A stretch of DNA of 64,000 nucleotides from Gp6-AA40 sp036274155 (lineage in GTDB: Bacteria > Acidobacteriota > Vicinamibacteria > Vicinamibacterales > UBA2999). The notes under the pieces were generated by a model. The model did not search any database and was not told where the DNA came from. It was given only the letters and a program-made list of their open reading frames with translations. Below are positions 35,561 through 44,670 of this stretch, piece after piece. The stretch spans positions 1 to 64,000 of the forward strand of contig DASUGH010000015.1 in the NCBI GenBank assembly GCA_036274155.1, written 5' to 3'. Both the position numbers and the translations under genes were made by a program. Each line of letters starts with the position of its first letter. Positions within the stretch are counted from its first letter, which is position 1.

Positions 35561-36730
35561 TCAGAAAGACCGCGGCAGACCGAGCACATGCTCTGCGAGA
35601 TACGACAGGATCAGATTCGTCGAGATCGGCGCCACCTGGTACAGCCGCGTCTCCCGGAACTTCCGTTCGACGTCGTACTCGGCAGCGAAGCCGAAACCGC
35701 CGAAGGTCTGCAGGCACACGTTGGCAGCCTCCCACGACGCATCGGCGGCCAGCAGCTTCGCCAGGTTGGCCTCAGCGCCGGCCGGCGCCCCGGCGTCGAA
35801 CAGCCGCGCCGCCTCGTATCGCATCAGGTCCGCAGCGCGCACGTTCGCGTAGGCCCGCGCGATCGGGAACTGAACGCCCTGATTCTGGCCGATCGGCCGG
35901 TCGAAGACGACACGTCCGCTGGCGTAAGTCCGCGCCCGGTCGACGAACCAGTAGCCGTCGCCAATGCACTCGGCGGCGATGAGAATCCGTTCGGCGTTCA
36001 TTCCGTCGAGGATGTACCGGAATCCTCGCCCCTCCTCGCCGATCAGGTTGTCGGCCGGCACCTCGAAGTCCTCGAAGAAGACCTCGTTGGTTTCGTGGTT
36101 GACCATGTTGCGGATCGGCCGGATGGTGAGACCGCGTCCTTCCGCGCCGCGGAGATCGACGAGCAGAAGCGAGAGGCCCTCCGTCTTCTTCTTCACATCA
36201 GCCAGTGGCGTGGTGCGTGCGAGGACGAGCATCAGGTCCGAATGCTGCATCCGTGAGATCCAGACCTTCTGGCCGTTGACCACGTAGTGGTCACCGCGGC
36301 GTGCGGCAAACGTGCGTGTCTTCGTCGTATCGGTGCCGGTGGTCGGCTCGGTGACGGCAAACGACTGGAGGCGCAGGGTGCCCGCGGCGATCTGCGGCAG
36401 ATACTTCTGCTTCTGCGCCGCGGAGCCATGACGGACGAGCGCGCCCATGATGTACATCTGCGCGTGGCAGGCGCCCGAATTGGCGCCGGAGCGGTTGATC
36501 TCTTCGAGGATCACCGAGGCTTCGGTGACGCCCAGTCCGCCGCCGCCGTATTCCTCCGGGATGAGCGCAGCGAGCCATCCCGCGTCGGTCAATGCGCGGA
36601 CGAACTCCTCCGGATAGCCGGCGTTCTCTTCGAGGCGCTGCCAGTAGTCGCTGCCGAATCGTGAGCAGAGCTCCCGTACGGCCTGCCGGTACTCGGCGAA
36701 GTCGCGGGCGCGGGGGTTGATGTCGGTCAT
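35561..36730 (-). CDS. Acyl-CoA dehydrogenase family protein lacking the usual catalytic glutamate
   Basis: The 389-residue protein has the ACAD fold: IPEEYGGGGLG near residue 58, FAVTEPTTGTDTTKTRT (FAD and substrate contact), GQKVWIS, and a C-terminal LQTFGGFGFAAEYDVE helix. Where most ACADs carry YEGT with the catalytic Glu, this one reads LYQVAPISTNLI, so the base must lie elsewhere or the reaction differs. I recall related enzymes with this same substitution beside CaiB genes. It is co-transcribed with the CoA-transferase. The ATG opening MTDINP is preferred to one six codons upstream. Confidence 0.85.
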   Translation of the reverse strand: MTDINPRARDFAEYRQAVRELCSRFGSDYWQRLEENAGYPEEFVRALTDAGWLAALIPEEYGGGGLGVTEASVILEEINRSGANSGACHAQMYIMGALVRHGSAAQKQKYLPQIAAGTLRLQSFAVTEPTTGTDTTKTRTFAARRGDHYVVNGQKVWISRMQHSDLMLVLARTTPLADVKKKTEGLSLLLVDLRGAEGRGLTIRPIRNMVNHETNEVFFEDFEVPADNLIGEEGRGFRYILDGMNAERILIAAECIGDGYWFVDRARTYASGRVVFDRPIGQNQGVQFPIARAYANVRAADLMRYEAARLFDAGAPAGAEANLAKLLAADASWEAANVCLQTFGGFGFAAEYDVERKFRETRLYQVAPISTNLILSYLAEHVLGLPRSF

Positions 36731-36746
36731 TGGTGTCCCGGGAGCC

Positions 36747-37183
36747 AACGGAGACTGCGGAGGAACGGCACACGCTCACACGGAGGAACGGAGAAACGGA
36801 GGCGAACGGAGGGTGCACGCTGGGTCACGTTCAGCAGGTGGGCCGCCGGCCTACGGCCGGCGCCAGGGATCGAGGAGAGCGCCGATCACAAACACGCGCG
36901 TGATCCATGGCGTGCTTGTGATCGGTGCTCTCCTCGATCCCTGCCCGCGCGAAGCGCGGGCCCACCTCTCGGTCGAAGCGGTGCCTCGGGGCCTGTCTCG
37001 TTCGCCGGCTCCAGACGCCAGATCTCCCCGTTGCAGTGAACCCAGATATGATCCCGGTGCCACGACTTGTCCGCTGTAGCCTTGGCGAAATCGGATGCCT
37101 CGGTGTGGCCAAACTCCGTTCGCCTCCGTGACCCCGTTTCTCCGTGTGAGCGTGTGCCGTTCCTCCGTCATCCTCCGTTCCCC
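36747..37183. repeat. Branched palindromic element, copy 3, with embedded sequence
   Basis: The central stem at 36867-36897 with 36910-36940 has 29 pairs of 31, including one wobble. The outer stem GGTGGGC (36837-36843) pairs with 36960-36966, with side hairpins CCGGCCTACGGCCGG and CCGCGCGAAGCGCGG in swapped positions relative to copies 1 and 2. CGGAGG-type words bound both ends. About 100 bases between the stem and the right flank hold a possible gene fragment (36982-37065). The right edge covers the last codons of the MmgE/PrpD gene. Confidence 0.8.
36982..37065 (-). pseudogene. Possible fragment of a biotin carboxyl carrier-type gene
   Basis: In one minus-strand frame this 84-base stretch reads SWHRDHIWVHCNGEIWRLEP, then ANETGPEA. 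IWVHCNGEIWRLE resembles the segment just before the biotinyl domain in acyl-CoA carboxylase biotin subunits. There is no start codon of its own, and frames close or become repeat sequence on either side. Its neighbours are acyl-CoA genes, which fits. The match is short, so confidence is low. Confidence 0.3.
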
Positions 37184-38592
37184 AGCGGTCGAAACAGCTG
37201 GGCGACGTCGTCGCACTCGGGCAGGGCATCGATGGCGGCGAGCGCTGCGTCGGCGGCCGGCCGGCCCAGGCGAGGTGCGACGAGGGCGATGAACTTCGCC
37301 CGCAATTCTTCGGTATCCACCGGGTTCTCGGGATTCCCTCGAGGGTAATCCGCCGTCTCGGAGATGCGCGATCCGTCGACGAGCGTGACCGTGACGCGCG
37401 CCGGCCATGCCGCCGGATATCGGGCGCTGAGGTCGTCGGCCACGCGCACGCGTGTGCGGCCGAGCAGTGTGGCAATCGCCGGCTGGCGGACGCCATCGGG
37501 TCCGAAACGATCGGCGGAGAACTGATCGACATCGACACGCCCTTCGAGCAGCCCGGCCGCCACGCAGTAGGCCATGCTGAACTTGCCCTGATACGGCGAT
37601 CGTGGATGCATCTCCTTCACGATCCCGAAGCCGACGTCGTAGGTCTCCACGTCGATTGCCGCAACCTGCGCTCTGACGTCCGCGGCCGACCAGCCGCGCG
37701 CGCCGCGCAGGGCGAGCACCAGATCGATGGCGCTGTGCGTGTGTCCGCAGCAGGCGTGGAGCTTGTAGCCGTTCTCGCCGATCTTCCAGTCGGTGCCCAG
37801 GCCTTCGGTGACGCGCGACGGATCGCAGGAGGCGCTCATCGCCCGAAAGAATCCGCGCTCGCCTTCGAGGATGCGGCTCGCCGAAGTAAAGCCGGCCTTC
37901 GCCAGGTCGGCCGAGAGCACGCCGTTCAGCGCCGCCTTGCCGGGGTGCAGGTGCTTGCTCATGGCGCCGTCGGCGTTGAACTCCCACAACCCTGCGGCCT
38001 GCGTGCCTGCGGTGCCGAGCGCGTGGCGCATGTCGAGCGCTGTCAGGCCGAGCAGGGCGCCGGCGGCCGCCGCGGCGCCAAACGTGGCCGCCGTGCCGGT
38101 GGGATGCCAGTAGCGGTAATGGCTCGGATTGACGGCCTCGCCGATTCGGAACGCCGCCTCGTAGCCGATTGCCACGGCAGCCAGCAGCGCCCGTCCGGGC
38201 CGGCGCTCGCGTTCGGCGACGGCAACCGCCGCAGGAATGATCGGCGCTGCCGCGTGCACGGTCGAACCTTTGTGAATGTCGTCGAGCTCGAGGATGTGCG
38301 AGGCGATCCCGTTGGCGAAAGCGGCCGCCGGCGCGGAGCCGCGCCCCGCGCCGAGCAGCGTCGACTCGTCGGATCTGCCGAACCGCAGCGCCACCTGCTG
38401 CGCCATACGCGCCTGCGGCTCGCGCGCTCCCGCCAGCGCCGAGCCGAGCCAGTCGAGGACGGCCCGGTGCGCGTGACCGAGCACGGCGGCGGGCAGGTGG
38501 TCGGCCGCCGACGCCAGCACGTCGGCCAGTTCCCTCGTGATCCACGGAGCGGCCGTCGCCTTCTGCTGTTTGTCGAGCAACGGAGCGGTCAT
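37168..38592 (-). CDS. MmgE/PrpD family protein
   Basis: The 474-residue cytoplasmic protein matches 2-methylcitrate dehydratase and cis-aconitate decarboxylase relatives. Visible motifs are ASHILELDDIHKGSTVHAAA near residue 98, HPTGTAATFGAAAAAG near 163 and KLHACCGHTHSAID near 280. Family members dehydrate or decarboxylate tricarboxylic acids, and 2-methylcitrate use would tie it to propionyl-CoA. Its neighbours are an acyl-CoA dehydrogenase, a CoA-transferase and a dicarboxylate transporter. The C-terminal few codons lie within the repeat element. Confidence 0.85.
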   Translation of the reverse strand: MTAPLLDKQQKATAAPWITRELADVLASAADHLPAAVLGHAHRAVLDWLGSALAGAREPQARMAQQVALRFGRSDESTLLGAGRGSAPAAAFANGIASHILELDDIHKGSTVHAAAPIIPAAVAVAERERRPGRALLAAVAIGYEAAFRIGEAVNPSHYRYWHPTGTAATFGAAAAAGALLGLTALDMRHALGTAGTQAAGLWEFNADGAMSKHLHPGKAALNGVLSADLAKAGFTSASRILEGERGFFRAMSASCDPSRVTEGLGTDWKIGENGYKLHACCGHTHSAIDLVLALRGARGWSAADVRAQVAAIDVETYDVGFGIVKEMHPRSPYQGKFSMAYCVAAGLLEGRVDVDQFSADRFGPDGVRQPAIATLLGRTRVRVADDLSARYPAAWPARVTVTLVDGSRISETADYPRGNPENPVDTEELRAKFIALVAPRLGRPAADAALAAIDALPECDDVAQLFRPLGNGG

Positions 38593-38599
38593 GCGCGAG

Positions 38600-40078
38600 T
38601 CACACGCCGAGGAAGGTCAACCACGGGACGGCGATGGCGAGATAGATCACGAAGTAGACGAGACCCATCATCAAGCCGAGCGTCCAGAACTCGCGGCGCG
38701 CGATGAAGCCGCTCCCGTAGTAGATGACGTTCTGCCCTGCGGCGTAGGACGTCAGAATGCTCATCAATCCAAGAGAATAGCCAAGCAGCAGCGCCCATGT
38801 CAGCGGCGAAAGACCGGGCACACCAATCGCCAGGCCGACGAACACCGGAAGCAGGGTCGACGTATGCGCCGTGATGCTGGCGAAGCAGTAGTGAAGGAAG
38901 AAGAACGCGCCAACGATCACGAGCACCGCCTCGAACAGGTTCAAGCGCTCGAGCACCGGCGACAGCGAGCGCGCAGTCCAGCCCACGAACCCGGTGTCGG
39001 CCAGGCCGCCGGCGAGGGTGACCAGCGCGCCGAACCAGATCAACATGTTCCAGGCCGCCGCGTGCCCGATGACGTCCGGCCAGGAGACGACGCCGAGCAC
39101 CACCATCAGCAGCACGACGAAGACAGCGGTCAGCGCCGGGTCGATGTGGCTGGTGGCAGTGATCCAGAGGGTCAGCGCGCTGCACACGAGCACGAGCAGC
39201 GTCACCTCCCGTGATGACATCGATCCCATCCGCCGCAGCTCGACGGCCGCCCACCGCGGCGCTTCCGGCGAGCTGCGAACCTCGGGCGGGTAGGTCCAGT
39301 AGAGCAGCGACGGCACGATCAGGAGGAGCGTGAAACCGACCGGCGCGAACCCTTTGAACCAGGTGAGCCACGACACTCTGATGCCGGTGGCCTGCTCGAT
39401 GATGCTGATCGCCAGCGTGTTCGGCGCGAGCGCGGTGATGAACATGCTGCTGGTGATCGTGCTGACCGCCATGGCGGTATAGAGGAGATACGCGCCGATA
39501 CGGCGCGCGGTGCCGGCATCAGGCGACGATCCATAGAGCTCCGGGATGTGCCTGATGATCGGGTAGACCGTGCCGGCGCTGCGGGCGGTTGCCGACGCCG
39601 TGAACGGCGCCAGCGCGAGGTCGGCCAGCGTGACCGCGTATCCGAGGCCGAGCGTGCGGTGGCCGAGCAGCCGCACCAGGTGCAGCGCAATGCGCCGCCC
39701 CAGGCCGGTCTCGGCGTAGCCGAGCGTGAACACGTAACCGGCGAAGATCAGCCAGACGGTCGGATTGGCAAATCCGCCGAGCGCCCACTGGGCGCTGAGC
39801 GATGGCGTGTCGCGCACGAGCCCGAGCGCCGCTGCCACGATGACGCCGGCGAGCCCGAGCGCAGCGGGAGGCACCGGCTCAGTGATGATGCCGGCGATGA
39901 TCGTGACGAAGAGCGCGAAGTAGTACCAGGCGTTCTGCGTCAGGCCGGCAGGTGCAGGAAGCAGCGCAATCGTGGCGCCGAGCGCGAGCGGTACGACCAC
40001 TCGTGCGGTGGCGAGCAGGTGCTCCGGGCGGTGCCCGAAGAATGCGGTCGCGACGCGAGGTTCCGCGGCGGCGGGCAC
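38600..40078 (-). CDS. DASS/SLC13-family di- or tricarboxylate:sodium transporter
   Basis: The 492-residue protein has about twelve hydrophobic segments and the two short hairpin motifs of the family: SSMFITALAPNTLA in the first half and SITAHTSTLLPVF in the second, which together form the sodium and carboxylate sites. It imports C4 or tricarboxylates. It ends 7 bp upstream of the MmgE/PrpD start, so an operon supplying substrate to that enzyme is likely. The start is uncertain. GTG at 40078 gives the normal length and avoids overlap with the lipoprotein gene, but lacks a clear ribosome site; a TTG farther upstream is possible. Confidence 0.8.
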   Translation of the reverse strand: MPAAAEPRVATAFFGHRPEHLLATARVVVPLALGATIALLPAPAGLTQNAWYYFALFVTIIAGIITEPVPPAALGLAGVIVAAALGLVRDTPSLSAQWALGGFANPTVWLIFAGYVFTLGYAETGLGRRIALHLVRLLGHRTLGLGYAVTLADLALAPFTASATARSAGTVYPIIRHIPELYGSSPDAGTARRIGAYLLYTAMAVSTITSSMFITALAPNTLAISIIEQATGIRVSWLTWFKGFAPVGFTLLLIVPSLLYWTYPPEVRSSPEAPRWAAVELRRMGSMSSREVTLLVLVCSALTLWITATSHIDPALTAVFVVLLMVVLGVVSWPDVIGHAAAWNMLIWFGALVTLAGGLADTGFVGWTARSLSPVLERLNLFEAVLVIVGAFFFLHYCFASITAHTSTLLPVFVGLAIGVPGLSPLTWALLLGYSLGLMSILTSYAAGQNVIYYGSGFIARREFWTLGLMMGLVYFVIYLAIAVPWLTFLGV

Positions 40079-40122
40079 GGCGGGCGCAGCATAGCATGCG
40101 GCCGGAGAGACCAACCAGGCAC

Positions 40123-41148
40123 TTACCGCCAGCCGAGTTGAATCACTTCGAAGTCGTTGGCGGTGAGGCTGTGGAACGCGGGATTGAGCTCGCTGTTGTT
40201 CCAGCGTGAATCCATCGCTCCGGTGACGTACATGTCGCTGCCGTTGTCGGCGACGATGAGCCCGTGGGTCTGCATGGCCCGGAAGATGTTCTGCACCGTC
40301 GCCGGGTAGGACGAGAGGTTCTTCGACGCCTTCAGCCGCAGCCTCGCGCCCATCGGCAGCGCGCCGCCCGTGCTGCCGGCGCGGTGCGAAGCAGGCCACA
40401 CGTAGCCGTTGGTCGACCGGACGGTGACGCGGAGGGCGTGATGAACGGGACCACGCACCGCTTCGTCATACCGCACGAGGCCGGGCAGGATGGCGAGGCC
40501 GGCGGCATCTGCAGACGTCCAACCCTCAAGGCGCCGCGCGTTCGCCGCGAGATCGTAGATCGCACCGGAGCCGGCTTCCCATCGCTGGCCGGTCCACCGT
40601 GCGGCAAACAGCTCGAAGAGGATCCAGCGATCGCGGTCGACGATCAGCAGGTGACGATCGCCGCTCGTCCCGCCGCCCGCGATTCCTCCTTCGATGTAGT
40701 TCGGCTGCGTCTTTGCTTCCTCGGGAATCGGATAGCCGGTCTCGCCGGCATAGCCGCTGTCGCTCTCGCTCCCGTAGCTGACAAAGGTGACCGGCACCCG
40801 TGTCTGCGTGCTGCCGACGCCGACATAGGGAATACCGTACGGCGGCGGACCAAAGTCGGGATGCGACTGCCGGGTCCGTCCGATGAAGTCGATGAACGCA
40901 TCCGACTGCGGATCGACCGGCGCGCTGGAGATGTCCAGGTTCCACCAGTTGTCGCTCGGAAACAGCCGGCGTCCACCGAAATCATCGCCAAGCCGTACTT
41001 CCGAGGTCGACGGTCCTGGTGTGGTGGGTGTGTTGTTGCCGCTGACCGTTGACGGACCCGCAGGATTGCCGCCGCAGGCAGCGATCGTGACGGCAGCAGC
41101 CGTGACGAGCGCGGCCACCACGGGTCGGCTGCGGAAATCGGTCGTCAT
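40123..41148 (-). CDS. Lipoprotein, function unknown
   Basis: The 341-residue protein has a lipoprotein signal (ALVTAAAVTIAAC, lipid cysteine at residue 25) and a Thr/Pro/Ser spacer up to about residue 50. The globular domain begins RRLFPSDNWWNLDIS, includes a run of Gly-rich turns (GGIAGGGTSGDRHLLIVDRD) and ends MDSRWNNSELNPAFHSLTANDFEVIQLGW. I have seen similar extracellular proteins in actinobacteria and acidobacteria but know no function. The ATG at 41148 is chosen because the signal begins there. Confidence 0.65.
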   Translation of the reverse strand: MTTDFRSRPVVAALVTAAAVTIAACGGNPAGPSTVSGNNTPTTPGPSTSEVRLGDDFGGRRLFPSDNWWNLDISSAPVDPQSDAFIDFIGRTRQSHPDFGPPPYGIPYVGVGSTQTRVPVTFVSYGSESDSGYAGETGYPIPEEAKTQPNYIEGGIAGGGTSGDRHLLIVDRDRWILFELFAARWTGQRWEAGSGAIYDLAANARRLEGWTSADAAGLAILPGLVRYDEAVRGPVHHALRVTVRSTNGYVWPASHRAGSTGGALPMGARLRLKASKNLSSYPATVQNIFRAMQTHGLIVADNGSDMYVTGAMDSRWNNSELNPAFHSLTANDFEVIQLGWR

Positions 41149-41380
41149 CTCGCCGGGCATCGGGCAAGAAGTGGACCTGCATGCCGCTGCTCGCTGCTGC
41201 CGGTGTCGGGTCACGGCGAGGCGCGCCGAGGCTGACAGCGAATCACAGTTTTGGCGGCGAGGTGGTCCGGCTGCTACTTCAGCTTTCCGCGGCTCGCCTC
41301 TTGCACTCCATCAGTGGCCGCGGACCTCCGCACGTCGATCGACAGGGAAGGCCGTGCAGCATTCTCTGAGGAGTCCGGTC
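41149..41380. other. Divergent intergenic region, no gene seen
   Basis: The 232 bp between the lipoprotein gene and the HAF-repeat gene hold no repeat copy and no coding signal I can support. The promoters for both genes must lie here. TGAGGAG, 7 bases before the GTG at 41381, is the ribosome site of the HAF-repeat gene. Confidence 0.5.
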
Positions 41381-43117
41381 GTGACATCCCGATTCAATCG
41401 AAGGCAGTCTGCCGTCGTAACGCTCGTTACCTGCATGGTCTCCGGCCTCGTGATCGGCGCCGGCGCCGCGCCGGGCGGCGGCGCGCCCGGTTCCAGCGAG
41501 AGCTGCGTGCAGAACGCCGGCGACCTGAACCGTGATGGCTTCGCCGACTACGCCGTCAACCGAACGGTCAATGGCGCATCGATTGTCTACCTGGTCTTTG
41601 GCGAGGCATTGCCGGCGACCGCCCATCCGGAGCGCCATCACGGACGAGTTGTTGTCCTGCGGGGCCCATCCGCCGTCCCGTTTCTCTGCCCCGATCCGCT
41701 GGCCAGCGTCACCACCCGTGCGCTGCGCACTGGCGGCAATCGCCAGGCCGCCCCGCTCGCCGAGAGCCCGATCGGCCGGCCAGTGTCATACACCGTCGTC
41801 GATCTCGACCCGCTGATGCCCGGCGCCCTGCCGGGCACGTCGAGTGTGACCGCGCGAATCAACGCCCGTGGAGAAATCGTCGGACACTTCATCACGGCGG
41901 ATGGTGAGCACGCATTCGTCTACGACGGTAACGAGGTGCGCGATCTCGGCACGCTCGGCGGCCGCAGCAGCATCGCCCGGTCGATCAACGACCGGTCGGA
42001 GATCGTCGGTTACTCGCTGACCGGCGAGTTCGATACGAGCGGGCTTGTGAATGAAGCGTTTCTGAGCGACGGGCACACGATGAAGAGCCTCGGCATCCGC
42101 TGGAGCTCGGCCGAGCACATCAACAACCGGGGGCAGATCGTCGGCGAGATGCTGGTGCAGCCGAACCTGAATCACGCCTTCCTGTACGAAGACGGTCAGG
42201 CGATCGATCTCGGGTCGCTGCCGCCGCTCGGCAACGCTGCACACAGCGTGGCGCTCTCGATCAATGACAGGGGACAGATCGTCGGCGAATCGAACACGTT
42301 CGTGACGGGTCAGCAGTCGCCGTCGGCCCGCTTCGACGCCGTCCACGCCTTCCTCTACGAGAACGGCACGATGCGCGATCTCGGCACATTCGGAAAAGTG
42401 TGCGCGTCGTTCCTCGGGACCGAGCGATGCATGGATCGCAGCAGCGCCACCGGCATCAACAGTTCAGGCCAGGTGGTGGGCTTCAGCACCGGTCCTGCCG
42501 GCGGCACGCATGCCTTCCTCGGCACGTCCGAGGGACTCCAGGACCTGGGCACCCTCGAGGGCGGCAGCAGCTTCGCGTACGGGATCAACGATTCAGGGCA
42601 GATCGTCGGCGGTTCGCAGAGCCCGTCTGGGGCGTTCTCTCCCTTTCTTTACGATCGCGGAACGATGTACGACCTGAATGCGCTGATCGTCGGTCCGCCC
42701 GGGGACGAACCGTTCACCGCGTACGCGATCAACAACTTCGGGCAGATCGCCGGCAACCATCACCTCCTGAACCCGATCTACGATTCGGTCGAGGAGGGGC
42801 GCGACTTTTCGTTCCTCGCCACGCTCGGCACGACCTTGCGTTTCGAGTACTGGGTCTCGCCCAGGTTTCGGGCGGCGCCGTGCCGTGGACTCCGAAGCCG
42901 GCCGCAGCTGCAGGTCCGGATTGGCGCGACGACCCGGCCAGGACCATGGCTGCCGGTTGGCGTGCTGCGCAGCTGTGATTCGACCGATTGGGCGAGCGTG
43001 TCGCTCAGAATTCCCGAAGACCAGCGGAACACCGCGGCCCGCATCCACGTTCGTCTGCAGCAGACAGGTCCGCTTCAGGACGCGCGCGTCCACCTCCGGC
43101 GCTTCCGCATGGATTGA
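41381..43117 (+). CDS. Secreted HAF-repeat protein
   Basis: The 578-residue protein has a signal peptide (VTLVTCMVSGLVIGAGA) and a short segment resembling an FG-GAP/dockerin-like calcium loop (AGDLNRDGFADYAVN). About seven HAF repeats follow, each with a core like GEIVGHFxxxxGEHAFVY and DLGTLGGRSS. HAF proteins are extracellular beta structures of unknown role. The last 100 residues are a separate Arg-rich beta domain. The GTG start is supported by TGAGGAG, 7 bases upstream. Confidence 0.78.
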   Translation: MTSRFNRRQSAVVTLVTCMVSGLVIGAGAAPGGGAPGSSESCVQNAGDLNRDGFADYAVNRTVNGASIVYLVFGEALPATAHPERHHGRVVVLRGPSAVPFLCPDPLASVTTRALRTGGNRQAAPLAESPIGRPVSYTVVDLDPLMPGALPGTSSVTARINARGEIVGHFITADGEHAFVYDGNEVRDLGTLGGRSSIARSINDRSEIVGYSLTGEFDTSGLVNEAFLSDGHTMKSLGIRWSSAEHINNRGQIVGEMLVQPNLNHAFLYEDGQAIDLGSLPPLGNAAHSVALSINDRGQIVGESNTFVTGQQSPSARFDAVHAFLYENGTMRDLGTFGKVCASFLGTERCMDRSSATGINSSGQVVGFSTGPAGGTHAFLGTSEGLQDLGTLEGGSSFAYGINDSGQIVGGSQSPSGAFSPFLYDRGTMYDLNALIVGPPGDEPFTAYAINNFGQIAGNHHLLNPIYDSVEEGRDFSFLATLGTTLRFEYWVSPRFRAAPCRGLRSRPQLQVRIGATTRPGPWLPVGVLRSCDSTDWASVSLRIPEDQRNTAARIHVRLQQTGPLQDARVHLRRFRMD

Positions 43118-43125
43118 CTTGACCC

Positions 43126-44505
43126 TCACTTGAGGTTCTTGTAAACGCGCTCCTCGACGCCTGCCAGCACCTTCATCGCTTCGTCATCGTAGAAGGGCAG
43201 CAGCTGCATCATGACGACGACGCCGATCTCCTTCGAGGGATCGATCCAGAAATGGGTGTTGAAGATGCCGGCCCACGTGCCGCTCCCGGCGCTCCTGCTG
43301 TTCGGCTTCTTGACCTTGGGCGTCGCCAGCTGAAAGCCCAGACCCCACTTGTCCTCTCCCGCGCCGAGCGGGAACGGCTTGGAGAGCCCGGGGTTCGCCG
43401 TTGGCTGCGGTTGAATGACCACCGAGCCGATGTTGTTCTGGAACATGGTCCGGACAGTGCGCGCGCCCACGATGCGGGTGGTCCCGACGCGTCCCTCGTT
43501 GAGCAGCATGCGAATGAACAGGCCATAATCTGCGGCCGTTGAGTACAGGCCGCCGTCGCCCGCCACGTTTGCCGGAAGCGACGCAGGCACCGGCCGCTCG
43601 ACGAGCGTGCCGTTCGTGCGCGAAAAGGTGGTGACGACCCGCGAGTATTTGTCCGCCGGCACCGCATAGCTCGTGTCCCGCATGCCGAGCGGCCGCAGGA
43701 TTCGCGATTCGAGGAACGCATCGATCCGCTGACCCGAGATCGCTTCGACCACCTGGCCGAGCACACGTGTGCTGGCGCCGTACGCCCAGCTCTCGCCCGG
43801 GTCGAAAAGCAGCAGCAGCGGCGTGTCCAGCTCGTTCTTCATGCTCTTTGCCAGGATGGCGGTGAGCTTCGGACTCGCGAAGGTGTATCCAATCCCCGAC
43901 GTGTGAGTGAGCAGGTGTCTGATCGTGATGGCACGCTTCGCCGGACGTGTCTGATAGCTGCCGTCGGATTCGTTGACGCTCGTGAGCACCAGCGGATTCG
44001 CGTATGTCGGCAGGTACTTCGCCACCTCGTCGTCGAGCTTCAGCCGTCCTTCCTCGACGAGCATCATGGTCGCCAGCGACGTGACCGGCTTCGTCATCGA
44101 AGCGATGTTGAAGATCGCGCCCTTCGCCATCGCGACGTTGCCGGCGGCGTTCATCATGCCGAACGCCTCGTGATACATGACCCCGTCACGATTGACGACG
44201 GCGACGACGGCGCCAGGGACGCTGCCGCGGGACACCGCGTCCCGCACGAAGCCGGACAGCTCCGTCGCGGCGGGCTGTCCAAACGAGGTTGCGGCATCGA
44301 CGACAGGAGGGCGCTGGAAGAGCACCGCAACACTGACGAGCATCAATCCCAGCCAAAGAGCTCCGCCGCGTGATCCCGGGCGGAGCCGCTCGGCTGGTTG
44401 CCAGCGTCTCTTGCCGCGCTCTGCGCGGCTCGGACCGCTATGCGTGACGCGATAACAACCTTCACGCAACGAGCCGCATAGCGGTCCGCGGAGCAGTCGC
44501 TTCAT
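43126..44505 (-). CDS. Serine hydrolase of the class C beta-lactamase fold (esterase-like)
   Basis: In the 459-residue reading, the nucleophile is S136 in SMTK (K139) and the second catalytic tyrosine is Y242 in WAYGAS, replacing the YxN of true lactamases. This is the pattern of EstB-type esterases and D-aminopeptidases. Further motifs are HLLTHTSGIGY and GDGGLYSTAADYG. The hydrophobic signal segment lies at about residues 50-66. The start is uncertain: the ATG at 44505 places an inverted repeat inside the N-terminus, whereas the ATG at 44343 would give 405 residues but a signal without positive charge. Confidence 0.75.
   Translation of the reverse strand: MKRLLRGPLCGSLREGCYRVTHSGPSRAERGKRRWQPAERLRPGSRGGALWLGLMLVSVAVLFQRPPVVDAATSFGQPAATELSGFVRDAVSRGSVPGAVVAVVNRDGVMYHEAFGMMNAAGNVAMAKGAIFNIASMTKPVTSLATMMLVEEGRLKLDDEVAKYLPTYANPLVLTSVNESDGSYQTRPAKRAITIRHLLTHTSGIGYTFASPKLTAILAKSMKNELDTPLLLLFDPGESWAYGASTRVLGQVVEAISGQRIDAFLESRILRPLGMRDTSYAVPADKYSRVVTTFSRTNGTLVERPVPASLPANVAGDGGLYSTAADYGLFIRMLLNEGRVGTTRIVGARTVRTMFQNNIGSVVIQPQPTANPGLSKPFPLGAGEDKWGLGFQLATPKVKKPNSRSAGSGTWAGIFNTHFWIDPSKEIGVVVMMQLLPFYDDEAMKVLAGVEERVYKNLK
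44431..44488. repeat. Inverted repeat at serine-hydrolase N-terminus
   Basis: CGGACCGCTATGCG at 44431-44444 is repeated in inverted orientation at 44475-44488, with a 30-base loop. The stem is 14 bp and perfect. It lies at the beginning of the serine-hydrolase reading frame and may mean that translation starts below it. Confidence 0.8.
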
Positions 44506-44670
44506 CGGATGTTCAGCTTTCCCGGCGGTCTGAGCCGTGTTGTGTATGTCGGAGGTCATACGATACCCGATGCGATGCCGTTTACCGGCCGATGCGATCA
44601 GCGGTCTTGCGCGGATCACTGCAAAGAGCTGCAGCGCGCTTGCTAGAATGCCGCGAGTGTGGAGTCGCCC

